A stretch of DNA of 64,000 nucleotides from Agitococcus sp. (GTDB lineage Bacteria; Pseudomonadota; Gammaproteobacteria; Pseudomonadales; Moraxellaceae), in the NCBI GenBank assembly GCA_030646715.1, contig JAUSLJ010000037.1, forward strand, positions 1 through 64,000. The letters run 5' to 3'. Under the pieces are notes generated by a model. The model searched no databases, was not told the origin of the DNA, and saw only the letters and a program-made list of their open reading frames with translations. The position numbers and the translations under genes were made by a program. Within the stretch, counting starts at the first letter, position 1; every line of letters starts with the position of its first letter. Shown here piece by piece: positions 17,733-24,925 of the stretch.

Positions 17733-18457
17733 TACAACAAACGATTTCACAATTAAAACAGTTAAAATTGACAGGAATGGCAGTCTCCTTAGAACGGCAA
17801 GCAACCATGCCAAATTTACTAGCCCTGTCATTTGATGAGCGTGTGGGTATGTTGGTCGATGAAGAAATTTGTTATCGAGAAAATCGACGCTTAGAACGTT
17901 TACTTAAAGTAGCGAAGATGAAGTTTTCGTCAGCGTGTATTGAAGATGTAGATTATGGCAGCCGTCGCGGTTTAGATCGCAGCTTGATTTCAGGACTAAT
18001 GACTTGCGAGTGGATACGTCACCATCAAAACATGTTGATTACAGGGGCGACAGGTTGTGGCAAAACATGGCTGGGTTGTGCATTTGGCAATCAAGCGGCG
18101 CGTAAAGGTTTACATGTGTTATATCGTCGCACTCCACGCTTACTCGAAGGTTTGGAAGTGGCGCATGCGGATGGCAGTCTTCCTAAGCTGAGACTTCAAT
18201 TAGCAAAAGCGGATTTACTAATTTTAGACGATTGGGGGTTGGCTCCTCTGAATGCTTTAGCACGCAGTGATTTATTAGAAATTATTGACGATCGTGTTGG
18301 CTGTTCTTCAACCATCATTACATCTCAATTACCCGTTGATGCGTGGCATCAATACATTGGTGACCCCACACTGGCGGATGCAATATTGGATCGCTTAATC
18401 CACACTTCACATCGTTTACCATTAAAAGGTGAGTCTATGAGAAAAATGAAAGTCTAA
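17726..18457 (+). CDS. istB: IS21-family helper ATPase IstB
   Basis: A 243-residue AAA+ ATPase of the IstB/DnaC type. It has a Walker A motif GATGCGKT near residue 107, followed by WLGCAFGNQA, and a Walker B-like motif LLILDDWGLAPL near residue 167. The ATG overlaps the last codons of istA, the usual translationally coupled arrangement. IstB assembles on target DNA and activates the IstA transposase. The gene looks intact, but its partner istA is frameshifted. A hairpin terminator follows at 18462. Confidence 0.92.
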   Translation: MLIQQTISQLKQLKLTGMAVSLERQATMPNLLALSFDERVGMLVDEEICYRENRRLERLLKVAKMKFSSACIEDVDYGSRRGLDRSLISGLMTCEWIRHHQNMLITGATGCGKTWLGCAFGNQAARKGLHVLYRRTPRLLEGLEVAHADGSLPKLRLQLAKADLLILDDWGLAPLNALARSDLLEIIDDRVGCSSTIITSQLPVDAWHQYIGDPTLADAILDRLIHTSHRLPLKGESMRKMKV

Positions 18458-18461
18458 ATAT

Positions 18462-18495
18462 GTTGGTCTTGGTTATGTCTGTGACCAAGACCAAC
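18462..18495 (+). terminator. Terminator after istB
   Basis: A 12-bp perfect stem, GTTGGTCTTGGT (18462-18473) with ACCAAGACCAAC (18484-18495), has a 10-base loop and is followed by TTTAA. It begins 4 bases after the istB stop codon. Confidence 0.7.
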
Positions 18496-18500
18496 TTTAA

Positions 18501-18544
18501 GTGGCTCAATGTCGTGAGAATGGGTGGCTTAGATCGGTGAGAAT
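18501..18544 (+). repeat. IS21 right-end terminal direct repeats
   Basis: Two 21-base copies, at 18501-18521 and 18524-18544, share the outer parts GTGGCT and GTGAGAAT and match at 15 of 21 positions. Such repeats are the transposase-binding sites near the ends of IS21-family elements. Confidence 0.6.
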
Positions 18545-18562
18545 CTACAGTTTATCACGACA

Positions 18563-18711
18563 ATGCCTTTTATTGACGAACAACTGACAGAATTAAAAAC
18601 ATCAACCCTAGCTCAATGGCGCGACGATAATCTAAAAAAAAAATACAACCTGCATCTGTGCGACGAGAAATGACAGTCATTGCCTCTACATTTGAAATAT
18701 CAGTAAAGCAG
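18563..18711 (+). pseudogene. Tyrosine recombinase (phage integrase) remnant with poly-A frameshift
   Basis: From the ATG at 18563 the frame reads ...LKTSTLAQWRDDNLKK. After a run of ten A (18634-18643), a different frame continues IQPASVRREMTVIASTF, then about six more residues. Joined, this matches the core-binding domain of phage-type integrases, where W-R-D-x-x-L-K is followed by P-A-[TS]-V-x-R-E. The catalytic domain is absent, so it is a fragment of about 50 residues with a homopolymer frameshift. It lies just outside the IS21 right end and points to a decayed integrative element. The match is from family knowledge, without alignment. Confidence 0.6.
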
Positions 18712-18932
18712 AAATCATCTTCAATATTTATGAGACTGCATCGAATTGACGCGCTTTTTGGTAAAAAAGTTGTATTTACCTTTCTTCTATAAGTCGTTGA
18801 TGTGTATGTCACTGAGTAAAACTTACCAGATGCTTGAGACTCACTCACGCTGAACTCAGAAAACACATATGAAATATCGGTTAAAAAGTGCAAGCCATTA
18901 ACTAAGGCATTTTTAATTTCTTGCTTGCACAT
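18570..18932 (-). CDS. Hypothetical protein, probably C-terminally truncated
   Basis: A 120-residue reading frame. The N-terminal 75 or so residues (18932 to about 18712) look like a real soluble domain (for example TDISYVFSEFSVSESQASGK). The remainder is antisense to the integrase remnant and therefore probably junk created at a rearrangement junction. I do not recognise the family. It has no signal peptide or membrane segment. It could be the stump of a longer accessory gene cut by the same event that left the integrase fragment. Confidence 0.35.
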   Translation of the reverse strand: MCKQEIKNALVNGLHFLTDISYVFSEFSVSESQASGKFYSVTYTSTTYRRKVNTTFLPKSASIRCSLINIEDDFCFTDISNVEAMTVISRRTDAGCIFFLDYRRAIELGLMFLILSVVRQ

Positions 18933-19352
18933 GACATATACCTATCAACCAGCATAACGCGCAACTACCTAACAACAAAATTAAAAACTGAGGCCACCTC
19001 AAAACCATCAAAAATAACACCACAATCTGCTGGGTAATTGTCGCCATTGAAGCGAAAGTTAGGTTTTAACAATCTAAGGTAGTATCAAAACAAAAACTAC
19101 GTAAAATCATTGTTATGATAAATATCTGTAATAATTAACAATTATCACGCCAACTCCTCCCTAAATTTAGAGCATTTTTCAGTTATCGAATGACACGAAT
19201 TTCTGTATATGACTCACGAATCGCATAACCTTAGCGAACCAAAATAACGCCAAGACACTCCATCTTTTCGAATAATGTACTTCGGCTACTTAACTCAGTT
19301 TTCTCTTGAACTGTAATTTAGGCTACAATTTAAATAGTAGCCCCTAAAAAAG
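18933..19352. other. Gene-free AT-rich spacer
   Basis: No convincing gene is visible on either strand. Near the right end, GGCTAC (19321-19326) and GTAGCC (19337-19342) form a short hairpin just downstream of the FMN reductase stop codon at 19353 on the minus strand. It is a weak terminator candidate because the T-run is poor. Confidence 0.4.
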
Positions 19353-19928
19353 TTAAGCCGCATATTTCTCACTCACCAGTCCTTTATGCTCAACAGAATG
19401 AAATAAGCGCGAACGTAATTGTATGGCTTCATCCACCGCTTCGCATACACGCTCCAGTACAGACTGACTGGTCAGTTGGTAGTTCACAAAGTCTGATGTT
19501 TGGCTATAAATACCTGTCGGTACGGTATACGCACCCAAGCTACTAAACAGTGGTCGTAAATGACTTTCAATGATGAGGGCGTGATGCGCACTACCACCAT
19601 TAGCCGCCAAAATAACGACTTTTCGCTCTAGGGCGTCACGTTCAACTAAATCAAATAAATGTTTAAATAAACCTGGGTAAGCGGCACGATAGACAGGAAC
19701 AGCAACGACTAAAATATCCGCTGCTTCGATACGTTGTAATAAGGCTTCTTGCTCAAAATTTAACTGCTCACGACTGAGTACACTGCCAAAAGCGGTGGCA
19801 ACGCTAGCAAAATCAATCAGTGTTCCCTGTTGAGGTGATACATCATTCAACTCATTAATAATCGCTTGTACTAAACCATAAGTACGCGATGGCGAACTCA
19901 AGCCTCCAGAAACACCGACGATACTCAT
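19353..19928 (-). CDS. NAD(P)H-dependent FMN reductase (MsuE/SsuE family)
   Basis: A 191-residue flavodoxin-like protein. It opens with the phosphate-binding loop GVSGGLSSPSRT (residues 6-17) and has AADILVVAVPVYRAAYPGLFKHLFDLV in the usual central position for SsuE/MsuE reductases, and ANGGSAHH near residue 109. The family reduces free FMN to FMNH2 for two-component monooxygenases that release sulfite from alkanesulfonates or dimethyl sulfone. No monooxygenase partner is in the window. A very good -24/-12 sigma-54 promoter lies upstream (19968-19983), and the gene diverges from the tonB operon. That fits control by the SfnR-like activator at 26197. The exact substrate system is inferred. Confidence 0.88.
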   Translation of the reverse strand: MSIVGVSGGLSSPSRTYGLVQAIINELNDVSPQQGTLIDFASVATAFGSVLSREQLNFEQEALLQRIEAADILVVAVPVYRAAYPGLFKHLFDLVERDALERKVVILAANGGSAHHALIIESHLRPLFSSLGAYTVPTGIYSQTSDFVNYQLTSQSVLERVCEAVDEAIQLRSRLFHSVEHKGLVSEKYAA

Positions 19929-19967
19929 ATCAATACTCCACTCAATTCAATGCTAAAAACACCACAG

Positions 19968-19983
19968 AGCAATATACGTGCCA
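19968..19983 (-). promoter_or_regulatory. Sigma-54 (-24/-12) promoter of FMN reductase gene
   Basis: The minus strand reads TGGCACGTATATTGCT, matching the consensus TGGCACG-N4-TTGCW at every defined position. Transcription would start near 19957, about 29 bases before the start codon. Confidence 0.85.
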
Positions 19984-19993
19984 GCCAAAATTA

Positions 19994-20007
19994 AGGCTAT
20001 TTAGCCT
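19994..20007. promoter_or_regulatory. Inverted repeat next to sigma-54 promoter
   Basis: AGGCTATTTAGCCT forms a perfect inverted repeat (AGGCTA/TAGCCT) starting 10 bases upstream of the -24 box of the FMN reductase promoter. A related GGCT...AGCC repeat has the same placement upstream of the desulfinase promoter (26087-26100). It may be an activator or repressor site. Confidence 0.45.
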
Positions 20008-20103
20008 ATTTATACGATTAAACTGCTGCTTTTCAGACAGTAAACATCATCAGTTCTGTTGACTACGCAACATATAAATTATTCATTATGCGTTAAGAGA
20101 AAT

Positions 20104-20235
20104 ATGGCTAAACAAACTGCTGATATGACAGCAAAATCACTGTTTGAATCTCAACAGCCTCTATTAAATCCCTCTATATTCCAATTTCATAAACGCAAAA
20201 CACAAGAATTAAATTCATATATTTCAACAGCTTGA
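20104..20235 (+). CDS. Possible 43-residue small protein
   Basis: An ATG-to-TGA frame of 43 codons lies in the FMN reductase/tonB spacer. The encoded peptide is polar, with an N-terminal MAKQTADMTAK and no membrane segment. The ribosome site is weak (AGAA). It lies upstream of the tonB sigma-54 promoter, so it would need its own promoter. It may be a chance frame. Confidence 0.2.
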   Translation: MAKQTADMTAKSLFESQQPLLNPSIFQFHKRKTQELNSYISTA

Positions 20236-20261
20236 AAATTTTTACTGCTAATTTTTCAGCT

Positions 20262-20277
20262 TGGCACAGATTCTGCA
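20262..20277 (+). promoter_or_regulatory. Sigma-54 (-24/-12) promoter of tonB operon
   Basis: TTGGCACAGATTCTGCA at 20261-20277 has TGGCAC, a 5-base gap, then CTGC. The invariant GG and GC are correctly spaced, with one mismatch in the -12 box. A near-inverted repeat (about 20230-20261, TTGAAAAT...ATTTTTCA) sits directly upstream. The predicted leader to tonB is about 120 bases. Confidence 0.65.
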
Positions 20278-20406
20278 GAAGTCAGAAAAACGTAATGCGC
20301 CCTTGTTGAAACAACGGCTTGAGGATTTTGAGATGATAAATCGGTTTAAAAACTCGCTCTATATGACAACGCTTCATCAAAGCCTAAGCGTTAAGGAGTT
20401 ATTGGC

Positions 20407-21195
20407 ATGAGTACCTTAGCTTATTCTGACGAATTATTTCCGCCACGTCGTTACCCGACACATCGTTTAAGCACGGCTAATCAACAGATTGTGATTGCAC
20501 CTGTCGATTTAGTGCCATTAGCTGTACCGTCAAACGCTCATGTATTTGCAAATACACGTCGCACTTTTCCCCTGGTTATTGCCGTCACTATTTTAGCCGC
20601 GCATATTGCTGGCGCATGGTATTACCATACGCATCCGAATGTAAAAACGATTGTTGAAGATGCGCCTCCTATTACGGTGGAGCTGTATAAGCCAATTATT
20701 GAGCCGCCAAAGCCGCTCCCACAAAAGAAAGAGCCACCTCCGCCTCAAGTCAAGCCGAAAGAACCGCCATTGCCTGCGGTCAAGTTGCCAGACCCACCAC
20801 CGCCTAGCCCTGTGGTGAATGAGCCTGTTGCCAGCACAATACCTGCAGTACAAGCACCGCCTTCGCCCGAGCCAACACCTGTTGCGCTGCCGCCAGAACC
20901 TGTAGAGCCGATTATTCAAGCCAGCGCAAAAGCAGGTTATTTGCATAATCCACCGCCTGTTTATCCTGAGTTTGCCCAAGAACAAGGTTGGGAAGGACAA
21001 GTGATTCTCAAGGTGCATGTATTACCGAACGGTAAACCCAGCACCGTACAAGTTAAGCGTTCTAGTGGCCGAAAAATGCTCGATCAGTCTGCGTTAGAAG
21101 CCGTACAACGTTGGTCTTTTGCACCTGCGAAACGGGGTCAAACCGCTATCGATGGTTGGGTTGACGTGCCTATTGATTTCAAAATTTCTAGTTAA
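20407..21195 (+). CDS. tonB: TonB energy-transducing protein
   Basis: A 262-residue protein with the full TonB layout. A cytoplasmic N-terminus of about 53 residues is longer than usual. One membrane segment follows (about 54-73), then a long proline/glutamate/lysine-rich spacer that crosses the periplasm (about 85-175). The C-terminal domain (about 185-262) has the YP...GxEGxVxLKVxVLPNG and ALEAVQRWSF signatures. TonB transmits proton-motive force from ExbB-ExbD to outer-membrane receptors. An AAGGAG ribosome site precedes the ATG. It leads an operon with exbB, exbD and two enzyme genes behind a sigma-54 promoter, which suggests a dedicated, condition-induced uptake system. No receptor gene lies in the window. 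Confidence 0.93.
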   Translation: MSTLAYSDELFPPRRYPTHRLSTANQQIVIAPVDLVPLAVPSNAHVFANTRRTFPLVIAVTILAAHIAGAWYYHTHPNVKTIVEDAPPITVELYKPIIEPPKPLPQKKEPPPPQVKPKEPPLPAVKLPDPPPPSPVVNEPVASTIPAVQAPPSPEPTPVALPPEPVEPIIQASAKAGYLHNPPPVYPEFAQEQGWEGQVILKVHVLPNGKPSTVQVKRSSGRKMLDQSALEAVQRWSFAPAKRGQTAIDGWVDVPIDFKISS

Positions 21196-21212
21196 TATCA
21201 GCGAGTCTTATT

Positions 21213-21926
21213 ATGTCTGCTTCTTATACCTTTATTGTCCAAGGCTCGCTTTGGTTGTTAATTGCTTTTTCCGTGGCTACTTGGACGTTAATTGTGGTGA
21301 AGGGAATTCAAAACTTTCGTTTATCACGGCAAAATCGTCAGTTTACTCAAGATTTTTGGAGTGCCGCCGATTTAAATGCTGCCGCATCCTTAGAAAACAA
21401 ACTTGGTTCAGCAGCACGTTTGGCGAATGTTGGTTTTGAAACCTTACGCAGTACTGACAACAGCACCGTCCATAATCTCGAACATAATTGGGATCGACAA
21501 GATTTGTTAGAACGTCATTTGCGTCAACAAATTCAGCGTGAACGTCGTTCTTTAGAAAGTGGTTTAGCGGTGTTAGCGTCTATTGGTAGTACTGCGCCAT
21601 TTGTTGGTCTATTTGGTACAGTATTTGGCATTATTCACGCACTCAGTGCTATTTCTAGCAACTCTTCCGCCAGTATTGAAGTGGTTGCAGGGCCGATTGG
21701 TGAAGCACTCATTGCAACAGGCATTGGTATTGCTGTTGCCGTCCCTTCGGTCTTGGCCTATAACTTTTTTATTCGTCGCTTAAAACTGACAGGCGCGGAT
21801 TTAGATGATTTTGCTACCGATTTTGTCAGTTTGGCGCAAAAAACAGGTTTCCGTTTAAAAGCAAATGCACCTGCGAAAAACCCAATTCCTGCGTCAACTG
21901 AGAGCAAAAAAGAGGTATTCGCATAA
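21213..21926 (+). CDS. exbB: ExbB biopolymer transport protein (MotA/TolQ/ExbB family)
   Basis: A 237-residue inner-membrane protein. It has one membrane segment near the N-terminus (about 8-28) and two in the C-terminal half. The second region contains the family signature ASIGSTAPFVGLFGTVFGI (about 128-146), and the last segment reads GPIGEALIATGIGIAVAVP. With ExbD it forms the proton channel that powers TonB. It lies 17 bp after tonB, and its stop overlaps the exbD start (ATAATG), indicating translational coupling. Confidence 0.93.
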   Translation: MSASYTFIVQGSLWLLIAFSVATWTLIVVKGIQNFRLSRQNRQFTQDFWSAADLNAAASLENKLGSAARLANVGFETLRSTDNSTVHNLEHNWDRQDLLERHLRQQIQRERRSLESGLAVLASIGSTAPFVGLFGTVFGIIHALSAISSNSSASIEVVAGPIGEALIATGIGIAVAVPSVLAYNFFIRRLKLTGADLDDFATDFVSLAQKTGFRLKANAPAKNPIPASTESKKEVFA

Positions 21927-22336
21927 TGGCTATTTCTACAGGCGAAAGCCATGATGAAGTCATGAGTGAAATCAACATCACACCTTTGGTCGATGTCATG
22001 TTAGTACTGCTGGTGGTGTTTATCATCACCGCACCCATGATGACCAATTCGATTAAAGTGAATTTACCCAAGACTGCACCCACAGCCGCTTCTATCCAGA
22101 AAAAGCCTGTCACGGTCACCATTGATGCACAAGGCAAGGTGTATTTGGATAAAGATGAAGTGCAAATCGCCTCGTTTGAACAAGAGTTATTAGCGTTAAA
22201 AAAAGCTGATCCTAATTTAAAGCTTAATTTAAATGCCGATGAAGCGGTGGCTTATGGTTCGGTGGCTAAAATTATGGCAGTGATTGAACGGGCTGGTATT
22301 GAGCGTTTGTCCGTCATTACCGTAAATGCTAGTTAG
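21926..22336 (+). CDS. exbD: ExbD biopolymer transport protein
   Basis: A 136-residue protein with a short cytoplasmic N-terminus, one membrane segment (about 20-42) and a periplasmic domain. The segment contains INITPLVDVMLVLLVVF. Asp23 corresponds to the essential proton-carrying aspartate of ExbD/TolR. Its ATG overlaps the exbB stop codon. It acts with ExbB and TonB in energising outer-membrane transport. Confidence 0.93.
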   Translation: MAISTGESHDEVMSEINITPLVDVMLVLLVVFIITAPMMTNSIKVNLPKTAPTAASIQKKPVTVTIDAQGKVYLDKDEVQIASFEQELLALKKADPNLKLNLNADEAVAYGSVAKIMAVIERAGIERLSVITVNAS

Positions 22337-22348
22337 AGAGATTGAATC

Positions 22349-22945
22349 ATGACTATTACTAAATCAGCCGTTACTGCTGTTCCTGTGCATGAGTTAATTG
22401 CGGAGCGTTGGAGTCCACGCGCATTTAATAGCCACGCTGTCAGCCAAGACCAAATTCATGCCTTATTAGAGGCTGCTCGTTGGGCACCCTCCTCTTATAA
22501 CTTGCAACCTTGGCGTTTTATCGTTTGGAATCGTGACGATAACGCAGATACTTTTGACAAAGTTTACGCGACGCTAAGTAGTAGCAATAAAGCATGGGTC
22601 GCTAATGTACCTGTACTCATTGGCGTTTTTGCAGATCGTCGGGGTGTTGATGGCCAAGAAAATGGTGCTGCCGCTTATGATACGGGCGCAGCCGCGTTTA
22701 GCTTAGTGTTACAAGCACAGGCTTTAGGACTTCACGCTCATCAATTAGGTGGTTTTAATCGTAGTGAACTACAGCGTGAATTTGCTATTCCTGACGATAT
22801 TGTTGTCCAAGCATTGATTGCTGTCGGTTATCAGGGGGATGAGGCATTATTGCGTGATGATTTGCGTGCTAAAGAACAGGCGGCACGAAGCCGTCGTTCT
22901 CTAAATGAAATAGCATTTACAGGGCAATGGGGACATGCGTTTTAA
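22349..22945 (+). CDS. Nitroreductase-family flavoprotein
   Basis: A 198-residue protein of the nitroreductase (FMN-dependent) fold. The N-terminus has RWSPRAFN, then AARWAPSSYNLQPWRFIV (about 47-64), the usual FMN phosphate and ring contacts. Further on come GAAAFSLVLQAQALGLHAHQLGGF (central helix) and a C-terminal GYQGD turn. These enzymes use NAD(P)H to reduce quinones, nitro groups or flavins; the natural substrate is not predictable. It lies 12 bp after exbD and is probably part of the sigma-54 tonB operon. In an organosulfur setting it might serve as a further flavin reductase, which is speculative. Confidence 0.88.
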   Translation: MTITKSAVTAVPVHELIAERWSPRAFNSHAVSQDQIHALLEAARWAPSSYNLQPWRFIVWNRDDNADTFDKVYATLSSSNKAWVANVPVLIGVFADRRGVDGQENGAAAYDTGAAAFSLVLQAQALGLHAHQLGGFNRSELQREFAIPDDIVVQALIAVGYQGDEALLRDDLRAKEQAARSRRSLNEIAFTGQWGHAF

Positions 22946-22962
22946 TCTCCCATAACCCCAAC

Positions 22963-22992
22963 TGTAGGGGCGATTCATGAATCGCCCCTACA
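22963..22992. repeat. Perfect 30-bp palindrome (GGGGCGA family)
   Basis: The sequence from 22963 to 22992 equals its own reverse complement, with arms TGTAGGGGCGATTCA. It sits in the 71-bp gap before the dienelactone hydrolase gene. Related palindromes occur at 29111, 47183 and 51826. It could be an intrinsic attenuator or a REP-like dispersed repeat. Confidence 0.75.
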
Positions 22993-23016
22993 TAATATCA
23001 AGAGCGATAAAATACT

Positions 23017-23892
23017 ATGTTGAATCAAGAAATTATCAATTTATATGACGAATACACACATAAGCCACTTGATCGACGGGTATTTCTACAACGCCTCACA
23101 GACTTGGTCGGCAGTGCTGCGGTTGCTGTCGGATTGATTCCATTGTTGGCGGCTAATCAAGCACAAGCAGCGATTATTGCTATTGATGATGCCCGTTTAG
23201 ACACTCAGTATCTAAATGTTAAAGGCAAGCTTGGCGACACCAAATCTTATCTGGCCTATCCTAAAAAAGCGTCTAAATTACCTGCGGTGATTGTCACTCA
23301 CGAAAATCGTGGTTTAAATGCTCATATTGAAGATGTTGCCCGCCGTTTAGCCTTAGAAGGCTTTTTAGTCTTAGCCCCAGATTTATTATCGCCATTAGGT
23401 GGCACACCTATTGATGAAGATGCCGCACGGGCGTTGATTGGCAAGCTAGAAAGCACACAAACGCTACAACAATTAGATGATGCGATTGTTTTTTTACAAC
23501 AACACGCACATAGCAATGGCAAAGTGGGTGCAGTCGGCTTTTGTTGGGGCGGCGGCGCAGTAGGTGATTTAGCAGTACATAGCACCAGTTTAGCGGCTGG
23601 TGTGGTTTATTATGGCCGTCAACCTAAGAGCGAAGACGTGACTAACATCACTGCTCCACTTCTTTTGCATTATGGCGGTTTAGATACACGTATTAATCAA
23701 GGGATTCCTGCGTTTGAAGAAGCCTTGAAAAAAGCCAATAAAAACTACTCATTGAATATTTATGACGGTGTTAATCATGCGTTTAATAATGACACCTCAG
23801 AAGCTCGTTATGACAAAGCGGCGGCAGAATTAGCGTGGTCGCGGACAGTAGCGTTTTTTAAGCAGAATTTGTTGGTTAAAACATCATCATAA
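23017..23892 (+). CDS. Exported dienelactone hydrolase family protein (YghX-like)
   Basis: A 291-residue alpha/beta hydrolase. The N-terminus has the layout IINLYDEYTHKPLDRRVFLQRL followed by a hydrophobic stretch ending AANQAQA, resembling a twin-arginine (Tat) signal as found in YghX-type dienelactone hydrolases. The catalytic triad can be placed at Cys176 (GFCWGGG), Asp223 (GGLDTR) and His254 (VNHAFNN). Such enzymes hydrolyse cyclic esters or lactones; the substrate here is unknown. It is probably the last gene of the sigma-54 tonB operon, although a 30-bp palindrome separates it from the nitroreductase gene. Confidence 0.85.
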   Translation: MLNQEIINLYDEYTHKPLDRRVFLQRLTDLVGSAAVAVGLIPLLAANQAQAAIIAIDDARLDTQYLNVKGKLGDTKSYLAYPKKASKLPAVIVTHENRGLNAHIEDVARRLALEGFLVLAPDLLSPLGGTPIDEDAARALIGKLESTQTLQQLDDAIVFLQQHAHSNGKVGAVGFCWGGGAVGDLAVHSTSLAAGVVYYGRQPKSEDVTNITAPLLLHYGGLDTRINQGIPAFEEALKKANKNYSLNIYDGVNHAFNNDTSEARYDKAAAELAWSRTVAFFKQNLLVKTSS

Positions 23893-23922
23893 GTAATAGT
23901 GTTGGAAAGTGTTCAGCTTAAG

Positions 23923-23995
23923 CCCATTTATAAATCATTTGATTTACTATATAGTTCATATAAACCTAATAGTAAATCAATTTATGATAAATGGG
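23923..23995. promoter_or_regulatory. Long inverted repeat, probable operator of wHTH-nucleotidyltransferase operon
   Basis: Arms at 23923-23950 and 23969-23995 are near-complementary over about 27 bases (both contain ATTTGATTTACTAT or its mirror), separated by 18 bases. The right arm ends 9 bases before the ATG of the winged-helix gene. AT-rich promoter-like sequence (TATATAG, CATATAA) lies in the loop, so binding by the encoded regulator would give autorepression. Confidence 0.6.
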
Positions 23996-24004
23996 GGTTA
24001 GAGA

Positions 24005-24337
24005 ATGCTAGAAGCTATTTTAGGCAGTGCCAGTAAAGAGCGGGTACTCATGTATCTTTACGCGCGTGAAAAAGGCTATGCTCGCGAAATTGCTCGTACC
24101 TTTGATACGGGACTTACCCCAATTCAAAAACAATTAGAAGCACTCGAAGTCGCCAATATTGTTTATTGTGAGCCTCAAGGACGCACTCTTGTTTATGCGC
24201 TTAATCCACGCTATCCCTTTATCAAAGAAATCAAAGCGTTACTTGAGAAAACCTTAACTTATTATCCACCAGAAGAGCAAGAAGCGTTGTTAATGGATAG
24301 ACGGCGGCCTCGTCGTCAAGGAAAGCCATTGGCATGA
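24005..24337 (+). CDS. Winged-helix regulator paired with nucleotidyltransferase
   Basis: A 110-residue ArsR-like winged helix-turn-helix protein. Helices around residues 9-45 include GYAREIARTFDTGLTPIQKQLEAL as recognition region, and a wing ends in GRTLVYALNPRYPF. A basic tail (RRRPRRQGK) may add DNA contacts. Its stop overlaps the next gene by 4 bases (ATGA), and a large inverted repeat lies just upstream. Small winged-helix/nucleotidyltransferase pairs of this kind often behave like toxin-antitoxin or regulated modification units. Here the regulator would be the antitoxin or repressor, by inference. Confidence 0.8.
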   Translation: MLEAILGSASKERVLMYLYAREKGYAREIARTFDTGLTPIQKQLEALEVANIVYCEPQGRTLVYALNPRYPFIKEIKALLEKTLTYYPPEEQEALLMDRRRPRRQGKPLA

Positions 24338-24870
24338 TAAAAGCTATTGCCGAAATGAGCTTGCAAGAGTTGGCCGCTTATGTCGCAACACATCTTAAAA
24401 GCCATCAAATTCCCGTTGTTTTGGTCGGTGGCAGTTGTGTTTCAATTTATAGCGACAATAAATATCAAACGAAAGATTTAGACTTTGTTGAGCGTTATCA
24501 TAATAAACGCAGCTTATTAAAAACAGCTCTGCATGAGATTGGCTTTGCGGAGCACAATCGTTATTTTGTTCACCCCGAAGCTCATTATTTTTTAGAATTC
24601 CCGTTAGGGCCACTAGCGATTGGCGATTCACCTGTACGTGAACTGAATGAGGTAATCACTGAAACAGGCGTAGTCACCCTGCTCACACCTCAAGATTGTA
24701 TTTGCGACAGATTAAGTGCTTATTATCATTGGCATGACCAACAATCCTTACAACAAGCCGTTTGGGTCGCGTTAGCACATCCATTTGATATTGAATATGT
24801 AAGAGCTTGGTCAGAACGAGAAGGTATGTTGCATAAATTTGAGGTTTTTCTAGGAAAACTGTCCATCTAA
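24334..24870 (+). CDS. Nucleotidyltransferase-fold protein (candidate toxin/modifier)
   Basis: A 178-residue soluble protein. VVLVGGSCVSIYSDN (28-42) followed by TKDLDFV (46-52) gives the GGS...DxD arrangement of minimal nucleotidyltransferases (Asp48 and Asp50 as metal ligands). A later segment VVTLLTPQDCICDRLSAYYHW matches the family's helical region. AbiEii/MNT-like enzymes transfer nucleotides to tRNA or proteins; the target here is unknown. It is translationally coupled to the winged-helix gene. The pair sits between the tonB operon and the desulfinase gene, where it looks like an insertion into the sulfur cluster. Confidence 0.8.
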   Translation: MIKAIAEMSLQELAAYVATHLKSHQIPVVLVGGSCVSIYSDNKYQTKDLDFVERYHNKRSLLKTALHEIGFAEHNRYFVHPEAHYFLEFPLGPLAIGDSPVRELNEVITETGVVTLLTPQDCICDRLSAYYHWHDQQSLQQAVWVALAHPFDIEYVRAWSEREGMLHKFEVFLGKLSI

Positions 24871-24925
24871 AAACTATGTAAGCTAGGCAAATGCCCAGCT
24901 TACGCATGGATATATTTTAAAGAGC

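Larger units (their letters stand above)
16204..18550 (+). mobile_element. IS21-family insertion sequence (left end unresolved)
   Basis: An istA transposase homologue and an overlapping istB ATPase homologue in the standard IS21 order are followed by a terminator hairpin. Two imperfect direct repeats (18501-18521 and 18524-18544) come next, ending near CTACA at 18550. Multiple terminal repeats are characteristic of IS21 elements. The left boundary was not located, so the element starts somewhere upstream of 16204. No target duplication could be assigned. istA carries a frameshift, so the copy is probably not autonomous. Confidence 0.75.

Noticed and set aside
20593-21018. 141-codon minus-strand frame within tonB
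   Set aside because: It is antisense to the proline-rich tonB spacer; Trp/Arg richness is the mirror of Pro codons.
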